Shown here piece after piece: positions 8,190 to 17,155 of a stretch of DNA of 64,000 nucleotides. How positions within the stretch are numbered: position 1 is the first letter of the stretch; each line of letters opens with the position of its first letter. The notes under the pieces are model-generated. The model did no database searches, was not told where the DNA came from, and saw nothing but the letters and a program-made list of their open reading frames with translations. The DNA comes from Sunxiuqinia elliptica (GTDB lineage Bacteria > Bacteroidota > Bacteroidia > Bacteroidales > Prolixibacteraceae), in contig NZ_FONW01000003.1 in NCBI RefSeq assembly GCF_900113005.1, positions 186,001-250,000 on the forward strand, in the 5' to 3' direction. A program made the position numbers and the translations under genes.

Positions 8190-11078
8190 ATGCGTTATTT
8201 ACTTTTATCAATTTGCTTCGTTATTATTACAACAAGTAGTTTGTTTAGTCAGACCGATGAGCAGCTTGGATTACATTCCGAAGGAGGCCCCTGGAAGTTT
8301 TATCCGGCAAAAGAGAAAAAAGATAGTCTGAAAAATGTTTTACTGATTGGCGATTCGGTAATGAATGGCTTTCATCAAAGTGTAATCGACAGCCTTAAAA
8401 AGTTAGCTAATGTTGATTGCTGGTTAACTCCAATGCACTTAAAAAGCGAACATCTTTTTAGCGATTTAGCAAAGGTCGTTTCGTCTAATGATTACGATGT
8501 CATTCAATTTAATATTGGTCTGCATGGTTGGCCGGAAGGACGGATTGAAGATAATGAATATGTTCCGCTGCTTGAAAAGTATGTTCAAACCCTAATTGAT
8601 AATGCAAAAGGTGCAAAGTTGATTTGGGCAAGTACAACACCAGTTACCGACCAAGATAAGGCTGAGCTAAACAAGGAAATCAATCCTACCATTACCGAAA
8701 GAAATGAATGGGCAGCCGGTGTGATGAAAAAATACAATATCCCGGTAAACGATTTGTACGGGTTGGTTGAGGATAAACTGCATCTGGCAAAATTGGACAG
8801 GTTTCACTGGAAATCCGAAGGCTATCATTTAATGGCAAATCAATCGGTTAAAACCATTATTTGCGAATTAATTAAAGCGCAATTAGTCAATGCGATAGAT
8901 GATTGCAATGTCATTTGGGATTCACCATCAAAAAACTCATTGGGTTCCATGCCGGCCGGTAATGGCGATATCGGGATTAATCTTTGGGTAGAAGAAAACG
9001 GAGATTTGCTGTTTTTCCTTTCAAAAACCGATGCCTGGAGTGAAAATGCCAGGTTGTTGAAACTCGGAAAAGTAAGACTGTCGCTTTCGCCCAACCCTTT
9101 TAATACGGGAGAACCTTTTTCACAGGAATTAATTTTGAAAGATGGGGTAATACATATTGAAGCCGGCAAAGCAGAAGAAAAGGTATCCATTGATATTTGG
9201 GTGGATGCCAATCATCCGGTAGTAGAACTTGACGTTAAAAGTCAGAAAAAGATTACCGCCTCAGTAACAACAGAACCATGGAGGCTGGAACAAAGAGAGA
9301 TCTCAGATAATGTAGAAATACACTCTGCTTATGGATTAGAAACAGTTCTTGTTGAGAAAGATACTATTTTTGAGAAAGACCAGGGAAATATTATATGGGC
9401 GCACAGAAATGAACGTTCGATATGGAAAAATAACCTGACCATGCAGGGATTGGAGGGATACCTAAAAATGGGTAAAGACCCCTTGTTATATAATACTTTC
9501 GGCGGTTTAATACATTCAAATAATCTGCAAAAAACAACACCGGCAAGATTAGAATCAAAAGAAGCAATCACAGAATTCTCCGTATCGGTATTTGCATTAA
9601 CCGCTCAAACTAAAAGTCTGAATAAATGGGAAAAAGAGATCAATAATATTGCCAGAAAAGTAACATCCGAATCCCGCGAAAAACGATTGAAAGCCCATGC
9701 TAACTGGTGGCAGTCATTTTGGAACAGGAGCCACATTTTTGTGAACACATCAAACAAGACAGAAAAAGAAAGAGTTGCCAATGTTTCAAAAAATTACAAT
9801 TTGCAACGTTACATGAATGCCTGTTCGGGAAGAGGGAATTCGCCGATAAAATTCAATGGTTCTATTTTTACGGTGGACACCAAAAATCTGGATAACAGAT
9901 TTGCAGGTTTTGATGCAGATTTCCGGCAGTGGGGAGGACCCTACTGGTGGCAAAATACAAGGTTGCCCTATTGGTCGATGCTGGAAGCCGGCGACTTTGA
10001 CTTGATGAAGCCTCTGTTTAAAATGTACCGAGATGTGCTGGATATTCGAAAATTTGCTACAAAAACTTACTACGGACACGATGGTGCTTTTTATATCGAG
10101 ACAATGCGGCACTGGGGAACATTTGCCGAGTCAAACTACGGATACGACAGGCCTGACGGCTTGCCACTTGGAACCACCGTCAATAGGTTTATACGCTATT
10201 ACTGGCAAAGCGGATTGGAATTTTCTCTCATGGCATTGGACTATTATGCGTTTACGAAAGATGAAAAAACATTAAAAGAACTTATCCTTCCAGTGGTCAC
10301 AGAGGTGATGACATTTTTTGATCAGCACTGGGAACGGGATGAAAATGGTAAAATATTGTTTGACCCGGCAATGGCACTGGAAACCTACAATACGGCTGTA
10401 AATCCATTACCCGAAATCATTGGAATAAATAAGGTTTGTTCTGAGTTATTAAAGTTGCCGGAATCTGTAATTACTGATAAACAACGAAAACAATACAACA
10501 GATTAATTACCGAATTGCCCGAAATACCTATGCGGAAAGTGGAAGGGAAGGTGTTACTGGCACCGGCTCAGGAATACAGAGGTAAGCAAAATGTGGAGAA
10601 TCCGGAACTGTATGCAATTTTCCCATATCGGGCCTATGGCATCGGGAAACCTGATTTGGAGATGGCTCGCAATACATTTGAAAACAGAGCAGTAAGAGAG
10701 ACTGGCGGGTGGCAACAAAATGCAATTAAAGCGGCATATTTAGGATTAAAAGAGGAAGCTGCAACGTTGACAACGACCAATTTTAATACGAGCAATAAGG
10801 CTTATCGATTTCCAGCCATGTGGGGACCTAATTACGACTGGACCCCTGACCAGGATCATGGCTCAGTTGCCATGATAGCTTTACAGCGTATGTTGTTGCA
10901 GTACGATTGGGACAGAATCTATTTATTGCCGGCATGGCCTAAAGAGTGGAATGTGCAGTTTAAATTATGCGCTCCTCGGAATACCGTAGTTGAAGGAGTG
11001 ATTCGAAATGGTAAAATTGAGAGACTTGAAGTAACTCCGTCTTCTCGAAAAAAGGATTTGATTATTGGTTGGGAGTAA
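8190..11078 (+). CDS. Secreted SGNH-hydrolase / DUF5703 glycosidase-like fusion protein
   Basis: This 962-residue protein has a signal peptide (cleavage near LFSQ, residue 21) and two modules. Residues about 48-225 form an SGNH/GDSL hydrolase: GDS with Ser56, block FNIGLHGWP, and the catalytic DRFH (Asp203, His206). Such domains remove acetyl or other ester groups from sugars. Residues about 240-960 form a DUF5703-type protein: WDSPSKNSLGSMPAGNGDIG and FFLSKTDAWSENARLLKLGK at the start, then an alpha/alpha-barrel region with FRQWGGPYWWQNTRLPYW and a GH95-like tail (LLPAWPKEW). The pairing suggests de-esterification and glycoside cleavage by one secreted protein. The activity of the second part is not established by sequence. 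It follows the GH97 gene by 13 bases and has no sign of a frameshift between modules. Confidence 0.85.
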   Translation: MRYLLLSICFVIITTSSLFSQTDEQLGLHSEGGPWKFYPAKEKKDSLKNVLLIGDSVMNGFHQSVIDSLKKLANVDCWLTPMHLKSEHLFSDLAKVVSSNDYDVIQFNIGLHGWPEGRIEDNEYVPLLEKYVQTLIDNAKGAKLIWASTTPVTDQDKAELNKEINPTITERNEWAAGVMKKYNIPVNDLYGLVEDKLHLAKLDRFHWKSEGYHLMANQSVKTIICELIKAQLVNAIDDCNVIWDSPSKNSLGSMPAGNGDIGINLWVEENGDLLFFLSKTDAWSENARLLKLGKVRLSLSPNPFNTGEPFSQELILKDGVIHIEAGKAEEKVSIDIWVDANHPVVELDVKSQKKITASVTTEPWRLEQREISDNVEIHSAYGLETVLVEKDTIFEKDQGNIIWAHRNERSIWKNNLTMQGLEGYLKMGKDPLLYNTFGGLIHSNNLQKTTPARLESKEAITEFSVSVFALTAQTKSLNKWEKEINNIARKVTSESREKRLKAHANWWQSFWNRSHIFVNTSNKTEKERVANVSKNYNLQRYMNACSGRGNSPIKFNGSIFTVDTKNLDNRFAGFDADFRQWGGPYWWQNTRLPYWSMLEAGDFDLMKPLFKMYRDVLDIRKFATKTYYGHDGAFYIETMRHWGTFAESNYGYDRPDGLPLGTTVNRFIRYYWQSGLEFSLMALDYYAFTKDEKTLKELILPVVTEVMTFFDQHWERDENGKILFDPAMALETYNTAVNPLPEIIGINKVCSELLKLPESVITDKQRKQYNRLITELPEIPMRKVEGKVLLAPAQEYRGKQNVENPELYAIFPYRAYGIGKPDLEMARNTFENRAVRETGGWQQNAIKAAYLGLKEEAATLTTTNFNTSNKAYRFPAMWGPNYDWTPDQDHGSVAMIALQRMLLQYDWDRIYLLPAWPKEWNVQFKLCAPRNTVVEGVIRNGKIERLEVTPSSRKKDLIIGWE

Positions 11079-11166
11079 TCTGAGGTAGGAGAATTTGAGT
11101 ATTTACTTTTTAAAGTCATTAATTATAAACCTGAACAGAATTTAATTAAACCTAAAGAAAATAATT

Positions 11167-13071
11167 ATGAGATTCGTTTTTTTTGTTGGCCTGGCTATGC
11201 TGTCGTTTTTGGTGCAAGCCAAAGATTATAACCTTCTATCACCTGATGGCCATGTCAAAATATTGATCTCGTTAAACGAAGGAAAGCCAGCATACACAGT
11301 AGTTGTTGGTGATAAAACGCCTATTCAAAATGCCGCATTGGGTTTAAAACTGAATCCTGCCTATCATGGCGTGTTCAACGTTGTCAACACTCAAAAGCAA
11401 GAAGTGGATGAAACTTATGAAATAACTTGGTGGAAAAACCGGCTGATTCGAAATCAGTATAATGGAATGACACTATTTCTGGAAGAGGCAGGAGGAAATC
11501 GCAAGCGGTTAGCGATTGAGTTTAGATCCTATAATGATGGGATTGCTTTTCGGTATGCTTTCCCGGAACAGAAAAATTTGAAGGAGTTTGTCATCGAAGA
11601 AGATCTTTCGGAGTTTGCCTTTACCGATGACTACACTTGGTGGTCGGCCAATGGTGAACGTGATAATTTGGGGCCTCTCTCAATTAATGCTGCTAAAGAT
11701 CCAGTATTTGCTCCCATGGTGCTCGAATGTGCCAATGATTTGTACCTTGGTATTCATGAAGCAGCGATTTATGACTTTGCGAATTTTAAAATCAAGCCAG
11801 CAGGCAAAGCCAATGCTTTTCAATGCGACTTACAAGGACCTTCCAACGCAAAAACGGGCATGCATACCTCGTGGCGTGTGATCATGATTGGTCAGCAGCC
11901 TGGCGATTTGGTCGAGAGCAACTTACTTCAAAACCTGAATCCGCCCTGCAAAATAGAAGATACGTCGTGGATAAAACCGGGTTTGACGATGTGGGATTGG
12001 CGTGTGTGGGGCTTTACCGCTCCCGATGGTTTTGTATATGGACTGAATACAGCTTCGCACAAACGGTTTATCGACTTTGCAGCAGAAAATAATGTCGATT
12101 ATCTCTTGATGGACGCCGATTGGTATGGTCCTGAGTTCAGTGAAAAATCGGATCCAACGCAATCGGCAGGAGAAATCGATATTGAAGAAAACTTTAGATA
12201 TGCCAAAGCAAAGGGAGTCGGAATTATTTTATATCTCAATGATGTGGGGGCGAATAAGTTTGGCTTGGAGCGTGTGCTGAAGCAATTTCACGATTGGGGG
12301 GCTTCAGGCGTGAAGTATGGTTTTATGACAAGTACGGGGCAAGCAAAAGTTTTGCAAACTCGCCGGGTCGTTGAGCTTTGTGCGAAGTATAAATTGACGG
12401 TAAATTTTCATGATAATCCGATACCTCCAAATGGAGATGATCGTACCTGGCCCAATGTACTTACGCGCGAATATTGTCATAGTCAGGCCGATGCAAAATA
12501 TTCCTATTATCCAGAGACTGCTGTTTCTGCGGCTTTTATTAATATGCTTGCAGGTCCGCTTGATATGTGTAGCGGATGGTATGGTTTTGAAGGGAATGAA
12601 GTTCGACCCAAAGTATTTCGTTTTATCCCGGGGACGGTGGCTGCCGAAAATGCGAAGTTAGTCGTATTCCATAGTGGCATATCGGTATTGGCCGATTCCC
12701 CAGAAAATTATAAGGAGAAAGCCGATCTCTTTGATTTTGTCATAAATCTGCCCAAGCGATATGATGAGTATAAAGTTATTGATGGCCACATGGAAAGCCA
12801 TATTACGGTGGCGCGACGTGCGGGAGAGCATTGGTATCTTGGAAGCTTGACCACCCGTGAGCCAAGAACTTTGAGTCTGAAACTGGATTTTTTGAACCCT
12901 GGAGAAAAATACAAGGCTTTTTTATTTGAGGATGCTTCCGACACCCACTTTATAACCAACCGTGAAGCTTACCAGACAAGATTTCTTGAGGTGGATACCG
13001 AATCAACTTTAACCATAAAAGTAGCACCCGGTGGAGGGGCATCAGTTCGAATCGAACCGATTAACAAATAG
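11167..13071 (+). CDS. GH97 family glycoside hydrolase, secreted (second copy)
   Basis: The product has 634 residues with a signal peptide (cleaved after LVQA, residue 19) and no lipobox, unlike the other GH97 here. It has the same order of motifs: LLSPDGHVKILISL, RNQYNGMTLFLEE, SWIKPGLTMWDWRVWGF, MDADWYGPEF, VKYGFMTSTGQ, NFHDNPIPPNGDDRTWPN and VLTREYCHSQADAK. The last motif differs from the TQEGIRGDE of the first copy, so the two belong to different GH97 subgroups and probably cleave different alpha-linkages. An 88-base gap separates it from the preceding gene. It closes the secreted-enzyme series of the locus. Confidence 0.9.
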   Translation: MRFVFFVGLAMLSFLVQAKDYNLLSPDGHVKILISLNEGKPAYTVVVGDKTPIQNAALGLKLNPAYHGVFNVVNTQKQEVDETYEITWWKNRLIRNQYNGMTLFLEEAGGNRKRLAIEFRSYNDGIAFRYAFPEQKNLKEFVIEEDLSEFAFTDDYTWWSANGERDNLGPLSINAAKDPVFAPMVLECANDLYLGIHEAAIYDFANFKIKPAGKANAFQCDLQGPSNAKTGMHTSWRVIMIGQQPGDLVESNLLQNLNPPCKIEDTSWIKPGLTMWDWRVWGFTAPDGFVYGLNTASHKRFIDFAAENNVDYLLMDADWYGPEFSEKSDPTQSAGEIDIEENFRYAKAKGVGIILYLNDVGANKFGLERVLKQFHDWGASGVKYGFMTSTGQAKVLQTRRVVELCAKYKLTVNFHDNPIPPNGDDRTWPNVLTREYCHSQADAKYSYYPETAVSAAFINMLAGPLDMCSGWYGFEGNEVRPKVFRFIPGTVAAENAKLVVFHSGISVLADSPENYKEKADLFDFVINLPKRYDEYKVIDGHMESHITVARRAGEHWYLGSLTTREPRTLSLKLDFLNPGEKYKAFLFEDASDTHFITNREAYQTRFLEVDTESTLTIKVAPGGGASVRIEPINK

Positions 13072-13464
13072 TTTTCCACTAGGAACAAGGATCTAGAAAT
13101 GAGAAAATTGATAGCATTGTTTTTCCTGAGCTCAACATTCTATTTAAGCGAGTATCGCATCTCCCAAGAAATCGCACATTTTATTTGTTTGGATTATCGA
13201 CTATTTAGATAGTGTGAAAATAGTATTATAAAATAGTAGGATTATACTTGATTTGCAATTCGTATAGAAATAGCTTTGAATGCATAATGCTACAATGGCT
13301 GTGTATGATTTATATGGTTCATATATAGTGCTTTGATATTGATCTTGAATGCTCCTATTACTTAAGGTATCATTCAAGATGAATCAATAAAATAACACAT
13401 TGTTTATATTTTTAGGCAAAAAATTAAACCGGATTATATCACTTATAAAATGAGAATTTAATAC
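13072..13464 (+). other. Intergenic region between the GH97 gene and the SDR gene
   Basis: This 393-base, AT-rich region holds one short ORF (13099-13212) that reads like a signal peptide start. Apart from that I see no gene. There is no hairpin with a T-tract and no clean TAnnTTTG box, so I cannot place the promoter of the downstream SDR-uxuA pair. Confidence 0.5.
13099..13212 (+). pseudogene. Orphan signal-peptide-like 37-codon ORF, possible 5' remnant of a secreted-protein gene
   Basis: The translation begins MRKLIALFFLSSTFYLSEY, with a basic N-terminus and a hydrophobic core as in a Sec signal peptide. It then runs only about 18 more residues of unrelated composition before TAG at 13210. 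It begins 27 bases after the GH97 stop, on the same strand. The simplest reading is the start of a deleted secreted-enzyme gene of the locus. A real small peptide cannot be excluded. Confidence 0.35.
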
Positions 13465-14283
13465 ATGAAACAAAATATATTTAGTTTGGAAGGTAAAGTT
13501 GCTGTGGTCACTGGTGGAGGTGGCGTGTTGGGAGGCAATATCTGTAAAAGTCTAGTTCGTGCTGGTGTTAAAGTAGCTGTTTTGGATATTCGTCAAGAAC
13601 AGTTGGATGCTCGCGTTGAAGAGTTGAAACAATTAGGAGGAGAAGTTGCAGGCTTTATTGGCAATGTGATGGATAAGGAAAACCTGGAACTGGCAAACAA
13701 GCAGATACTTGAAAAATGGGGACGAATTGATATTCTGGTGAACACAGCAGGAGGTAATATTCCAGGAGCAACCCTGGAGGAAGATCAGACTTTTTTCGAC
13801 ATGCAAATGGAAGATTTCAAAAAAGTGACTGACCTGAACATGAATGGATCAGTGCTTCCAAGTATGGTATTTGGCAAGTCCATGGCAAACCAGCAACGAG
13901 GAAGCATCATCAACATTTCATCGATGGCCACCTATTCAGCAATTACAAGGGTACCAGGCTACTCTGTTGCTAAAGCAGGAATCAACATATTTACCCAATG
14001 GCTGGCTTCAGAAATGGCACTGAAGTTTGGAGAGGGAATACGTGTAAATGCAATTGCTCCAGGCTTTTTTATTGGCGATCAGAACCGGCGTGTTTTGCTA
14101 AATGAAGACGGCTCATTGACCCAGAGAAGTGAAAAGGTCATCGCACGCACCCCAATGAAACGTTTTGGTAACCTCGATGAACTTAACGGAGCAGTGCAAT
14201 TTTTGTGTTCCGATGCTGCCAGTTTTATTACAGGTGTAATACTGCCTGTCGATGGTGGCTTTTCCGCTTTCAGTGGAGTATAG
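13465..14283 (+). CDS. SDR-family oxidoreductase, probable D-mannonate/D-fructuronate oxidoreductase
   Basis: The 272-residue classical short-chain dehydrogenase has an NAD(P)-binding glycine motif (VTGGGGVLGGNICKSL, about residues 15-30), NTAGG (about 96-100), SSM (about 152) and the catalytic YSVAK (about 166-170). Its C-terminus carries the usual FITGVILPVDGGFSAFSG. The neighbour 54 bases downstream is mannonate dehydratase. Bacteroidota commonly encode an SDR-type enzyme beside uxuA that reduces D-fructuronate to D-mannonate, replacing the unrelated UxuB of enterobacteria. The role is therefore assigned from context; the SDR fold itself is certain. Cytoplasmic. Confidence 0.85.
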   Translation: MKQNIFSLEGKVAVVTGGGGVLGGNICKSLVRAGVKVAVLDIRQEQLDARVEELKQLGGEVAGFIGNVMDKENLELANKQILEKWGRIDILVNTAGGNIPGATLEEDQTFFDMQMEDFKKVTDLNMNGSVLPSMVFGKSMANQQRGSIINISSMATYSAITRVPGYSVAKAGINIFTQWLASEMALKFGEGIRVNAIAPGFFIGDQNRRVLLNEDGSLTQRSEKVIARTPMKRFGNLDELNGAVQFLCSDAASFITGVILPVDGGFSAFSGV

Positions 14284-14337
14284 CCCATAGGCTGGTTGGG
14301 AATTGGATAATCTTAAAATGTAAATAATTAAGAAATT

Positions 14338-15558
14338 ATGCTGGAAAAAACATGGCGATGGTTTGGGGAGAATGATCCAATATCGCTAAGAGAAATTCGC
14401 CAAATTGGCGTGGAGGGAATTGTTACGGCCTTGCATCATATCCCCAATGGTGAAGTTTGGAGTTGCGAAGAAATTTTAAAGGTGAAAAAGAATATCGAAC
14501 AGCATGGGATGCGTTGGTCGGTGGTGGAGAGTCTTCCTGTACATGAACAAATTAAATGGGGCGGACCATTACGAGATGGATTGATTGAAAACTATAGGCA
14601 AAGCTTGCTTAATTTGGGGCAGTGTGGTGTCGACACTGTTTGTTACAACTTCATGCCTGTCATCGATTGGATCAGAACGGACTTAAACCATCAGCTTGAA
14701 AATGGAGGGGAATCACTCTTTTTCGATTTTGTTGATTTTATTGTATTCGACCGCTTTATTCTCGACAGGGCAGCAGCCGAAGCCAGCTATCCTCCAGAGC
14801 TGGTAGAGCAAGCTCATATACGGGTACAACAAATGACCGATGCAGACAAAGATCGTTTGATCGATACCATCATTGTAAAAACTCAAGGTTTTATTGATGG
14901 TATTTCGGCTGACAATCCCCAGCAGGCAGTTAAATTGTTTAAAGAGTTACTCAAACAATATGAGGGAATTGATGAAAACAAACTCCGTATAAACCTAAAA
15001 TACTTCCTGGATGCCATTATCCCAACGGCGGAGCAGACTGGAATAAAACTATGTATTCATCCGGATGACCCTCCAATGAAAGTACTCGGATTACCTCGGA
15101 TTGTTAGCTCGCTGAGTGATATACAATGGATATTAAATGCTGTGGATCATCCTGCAAATGGCCTCACGTTTTGTGCGGGCTCATTGAGTGCGGGAGCACA
15201 TAATGAATTGACGTCAATTATTGAAACTGTCGCAAACAGGGTATATTTCGTACATCTTAGAAGTACTGAACGATGCGAGGATGGAAATTTTTATGAGGCT
15301 GAACACTTAAAAGGAAGTGTTGATATGCCGGCGATTATGAAGACACTGCTGCAAGAGCAAAACCGTAGAAAATCAACAGGATTAACAAGCTGGAGAATTC
15401 CTATGCGCGTCGACCATGGACATAAACTTTTAACAGATTTTGACGGAGCCTACAACCCTGGTTATCCCTTAATCGGTCGTCTTAAGGGCTTAGCAGAGAT
15501 TGATGGGTTACAACATGGTATTGCTGCTATGCTCAATTATGCAGAACGAAGCGTTTAG
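14338..15558 (+). CDS. uxuA: Mannonate dehydratase
   Basis: The 406-residue product matches UxuA from start to end: an opening WRWFGENDPISLREIRQIGVEGIVTALHHIPNGE, then YNFMPVIDWIRTDL, CIHPDDPP, a TFCAGSLSAG segment, YFVHLRSTE, and a terminal RVDHGHKL...GYPLIGRLKGLAEIDG. The enzyme removes water from D-mannonate to give 2-keto-3-deoxygluconate in hexuronate catabolism, in the cytoplasm, using a divalent metal. It follows the SDR gene by 54 bases and is probably cotranscribed. The pair ties the upstream secreted glycosidases to breakdown of a uronic-acid-containing glycan. The next steps (KDG kinase and aldolase) are not adjacent. Confidence 0.96.
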   Translation: MLEKTWRWFGENDPISLREIRQIGVEGIVTALHHIPNGEVWSCEEILKVKKNIEQHGMRWSVVESLPVHEQIKWGGPLRDGLIENYRQSLLNLGQCGVDTVCYNFMPVIDWIRTDLNHQLENGGESLFFDFVDFIVFDRFILDRAAAEASYPPELVEQAHIRVQQMTDADKDRLIDTIIVKTQGFIDGISADNPQQAVKLFKELLKQYEGIDENKLRINLKYFLDAIIPTAEQTGIKLCIHPDDPPMKVLGLPRIVSSLSDIQWILNAVDHPANGLTFCAGSLSAGAHNELTSIIETVANRVYFVHLRSTERCEDGNFYEAEHLKGSVDMPAIMKTLLQEQNRRKSTGLTSWRIPMRVDHGHKLLTDFDGAYNPGYPLIGRLKGLAEIDGLQHGIAAMLNYAERSV

Positions 15559-16361
15559 TTCCCTAATTTGGTCTAACACCCCATTGCGATTATTTAATGG
15601 GGTTATTTTCTCTCTTTATGCCAACGCTGGCCCGGGCCAAATTTTCGGGCGTACGCATGTTTTCCCCTTCGGTGAAGTAGGGGAATTGATCTTCCAATAC
15701 CACCTGTCCAACATTAAGCGTCTTTCCAAACTTGTTTTGGAAAGTGTTTGGGAATTGTCTTCGTCATCAGTTTCTAGCTTATCGTCATCGCGAACGGAGT
15801 GAAGCAATCTTCATCCATTCGTTCTTTTCTCCTTGGATGAGAAAATGAACCAAAAGAATCAAGGCTCACGATCTTTTTTAGAGAAAACTACGGATCCGCC
15901 ATGCCACGAAACTCAACTCCACTCCATCCCCCTCAATAAATATCGGGGTGCTGGGAGTGTCAAACAGAGTTTCTTAACAAGGACCATCCCAATGTCTTCC
16001 CTTGTTTTCTAGTTCAAAAATCTCGTAGGCCAGAGTTCCACCTTCGGAGAAGTAAGGGACTTGATTTTCTAATGCCACCAACCCCCAATTAAGCGTCTTT
16101 CCGAACTCGTTTCGGAATCTGTTTATGAATTGTTTACACTACCCGTTTTGACTTTCCTGTCATCGCGAACGGAGTGAAGCGATCTCCTTAATCCTCTCTG
16201 ATCACTGACCACCGATCACTCAATCACTTTTTCACCATCTTCCTTTTCGTCATCGCAAACAACGTGAAGCGATCTTCATGATCTTTCCTTACCACCATTC
16301 ACCTAATCACTCAATCACTTTTTTCGTCCTGATCACTGGACACACAGCACTCGTCCAACTT
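15559..16361. repeat. Repeat-rich intergenic region with two diverged copies of a composite element and one partial copy
   Basis: No intact gene is visible. Three copies of a 27-base motif that starts GTCATCGCRAAC and ends GTGAAGCRATCT lie at 15784-15810, 16159-16185 and 16249-16275. The first two are each paired with a related block of about 120 bases (about 15640-15760 and 16020-16140). These blocks hold a short hairpin at 15722-15744 and 16099-16117. On the minus strand both blocks read as related peptides sharing FGKTLN and PYF(T/S)EG, ending at stops at 15590 and 15974, with no convincing start codon. Dispersed repeats with the GTCATCGCGAACG theme are familiar from many Bacteroidota genomes. 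Short CAATCACTTTTT repeats lie between the copies. Confidence 0.75.
15578..15610 (+). terminator. Terminator after uxuA
   Basis: An 8-bp stem (ACCCCATT, 15578-15585, with AATGGGGT, 15596-15603) is followed by TATTTTCTC. It lies 19 bases after the uxuA stop and marks the end of the locus. Confidence 0.7.
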
Positions 16362-16979
16362 TTAAGATTCAAAATGAAGGACTTCCCAGTTCTTATCAAT
16401 ACGTTCTAACAGGTCGTCAAACTTCTCATGTCCTTTGTTTGCAAACAAGAGGCACTGAATTTTTGCGGAGCCATCAGCAACACGGTATACAACCGGATGA
16501 TAACGATTGGGGAAAATGGTTTCGGCATCGTCAACCATCAACAGCTTAAGGTTGGAACATGGGATTCCGGTATTGCTCAGAAGCTCGTTAATTCGTCGAG
16601 GAGTTCCGATCACAATATCAAGCCCCTCATAAATCGTGTCTTTTTGGTACAGCAAGCTTCCTTGCTCAAAGACCGTAAATGTGCGAAGGTTGGTATGTTT
16701 TCCCAGCGTTTGAATTTGCTCTTCCAACTCAAAGGCTTTTTCTTTGGTTTCAACCATGATAATTGCTCGTGGAGCTTCCTCAAAAGCTTCTTTAAGCTGC
16801 TGGATGACACCAAGGGCAATGGTTGTTGTTTTACCGGCACCTTCCGGGGCAAAGACCAACAGGTCGGCGCCCGACTTAATTTTAGGAATACAGGTTGATT
16901 GAATTTGCTTCGGCTCTTTGTCTAAACCTTGATCAATAATGCCTGAGACTAATTCTGGATATAGTTTTTTAAATTTCAT
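16362..16979 (-). CDS. Single-domain DEAD-box helicase-like protein (RecA1 only)
   Basis: The product has 205 residues and matches only the N-terminal RecA-like domain of DEAD-box RNA helicases. Visible motifs: a Q-motif-like KEPKQIQSTCIPKI (about 22-35), Walker A APEGAGKTT (about 44-52), a TPRR motif (about 126), and motif II changed from DEAD to DDAE (VDDAETIF, about 148-155). Motif III, normally SAT, is replaced near LLFAN. The second RecA domain, needed for helicase action, is absent, and the DNA downstream is repeat sequence without a recognisable remnant. It may be a stand-alone ATP- or RNA-binding protein or a fixed truncation. The long clean frame argues for a working gene. Confidence 0.75.
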   Translation of the reverse strand: MKFKKLYPELVSGIIDQGLDKEPKQIQSTCIPKIKSGADLLVFAPEGAGKTTTIALGVIQQLKEAFEEAPRAIIMVETKEKAFELEEQIQTLGKHTNLRTFTVFEQGSLLYQKDTIYEGLDIVIGTPRRINELLSNTGIPCSNLKLLMVDDAETIFPNRYHPVVYRVADGSAKIQCLLFANKGHEKFDDLLERIDKNWEVLHFES

Positions 16980-17155
16980 GCGCTCGTTCTTATCTTGCAG
17001 TTAACAGCTCCTCTGATAGAGTTGCCAATGGTTATAAACCATTCCCCAATACTATTTGACTGCAAAACTAGTAAATTCCAGCGAGAGGAGTAACACCAAG
17101 CTCATTCTCATTCCCAACCTTACCTGTTCAACGAAAACTGTTCGTTTGTTTCGGA

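Noticed and set aside
15784-16275. Three regularly similar short repeats as a CRISPR array
   Set aside because: Only three copies, with unequal spacing (about 350 and 60 bases), embedded in larger duplicated blocks, and no cas genes.
16428-16898. A + strand ORF of 156 codons
   Set aside because: It is the antisense shadow of the DEAD-box-like gene, whose motifs are on the minus strand.
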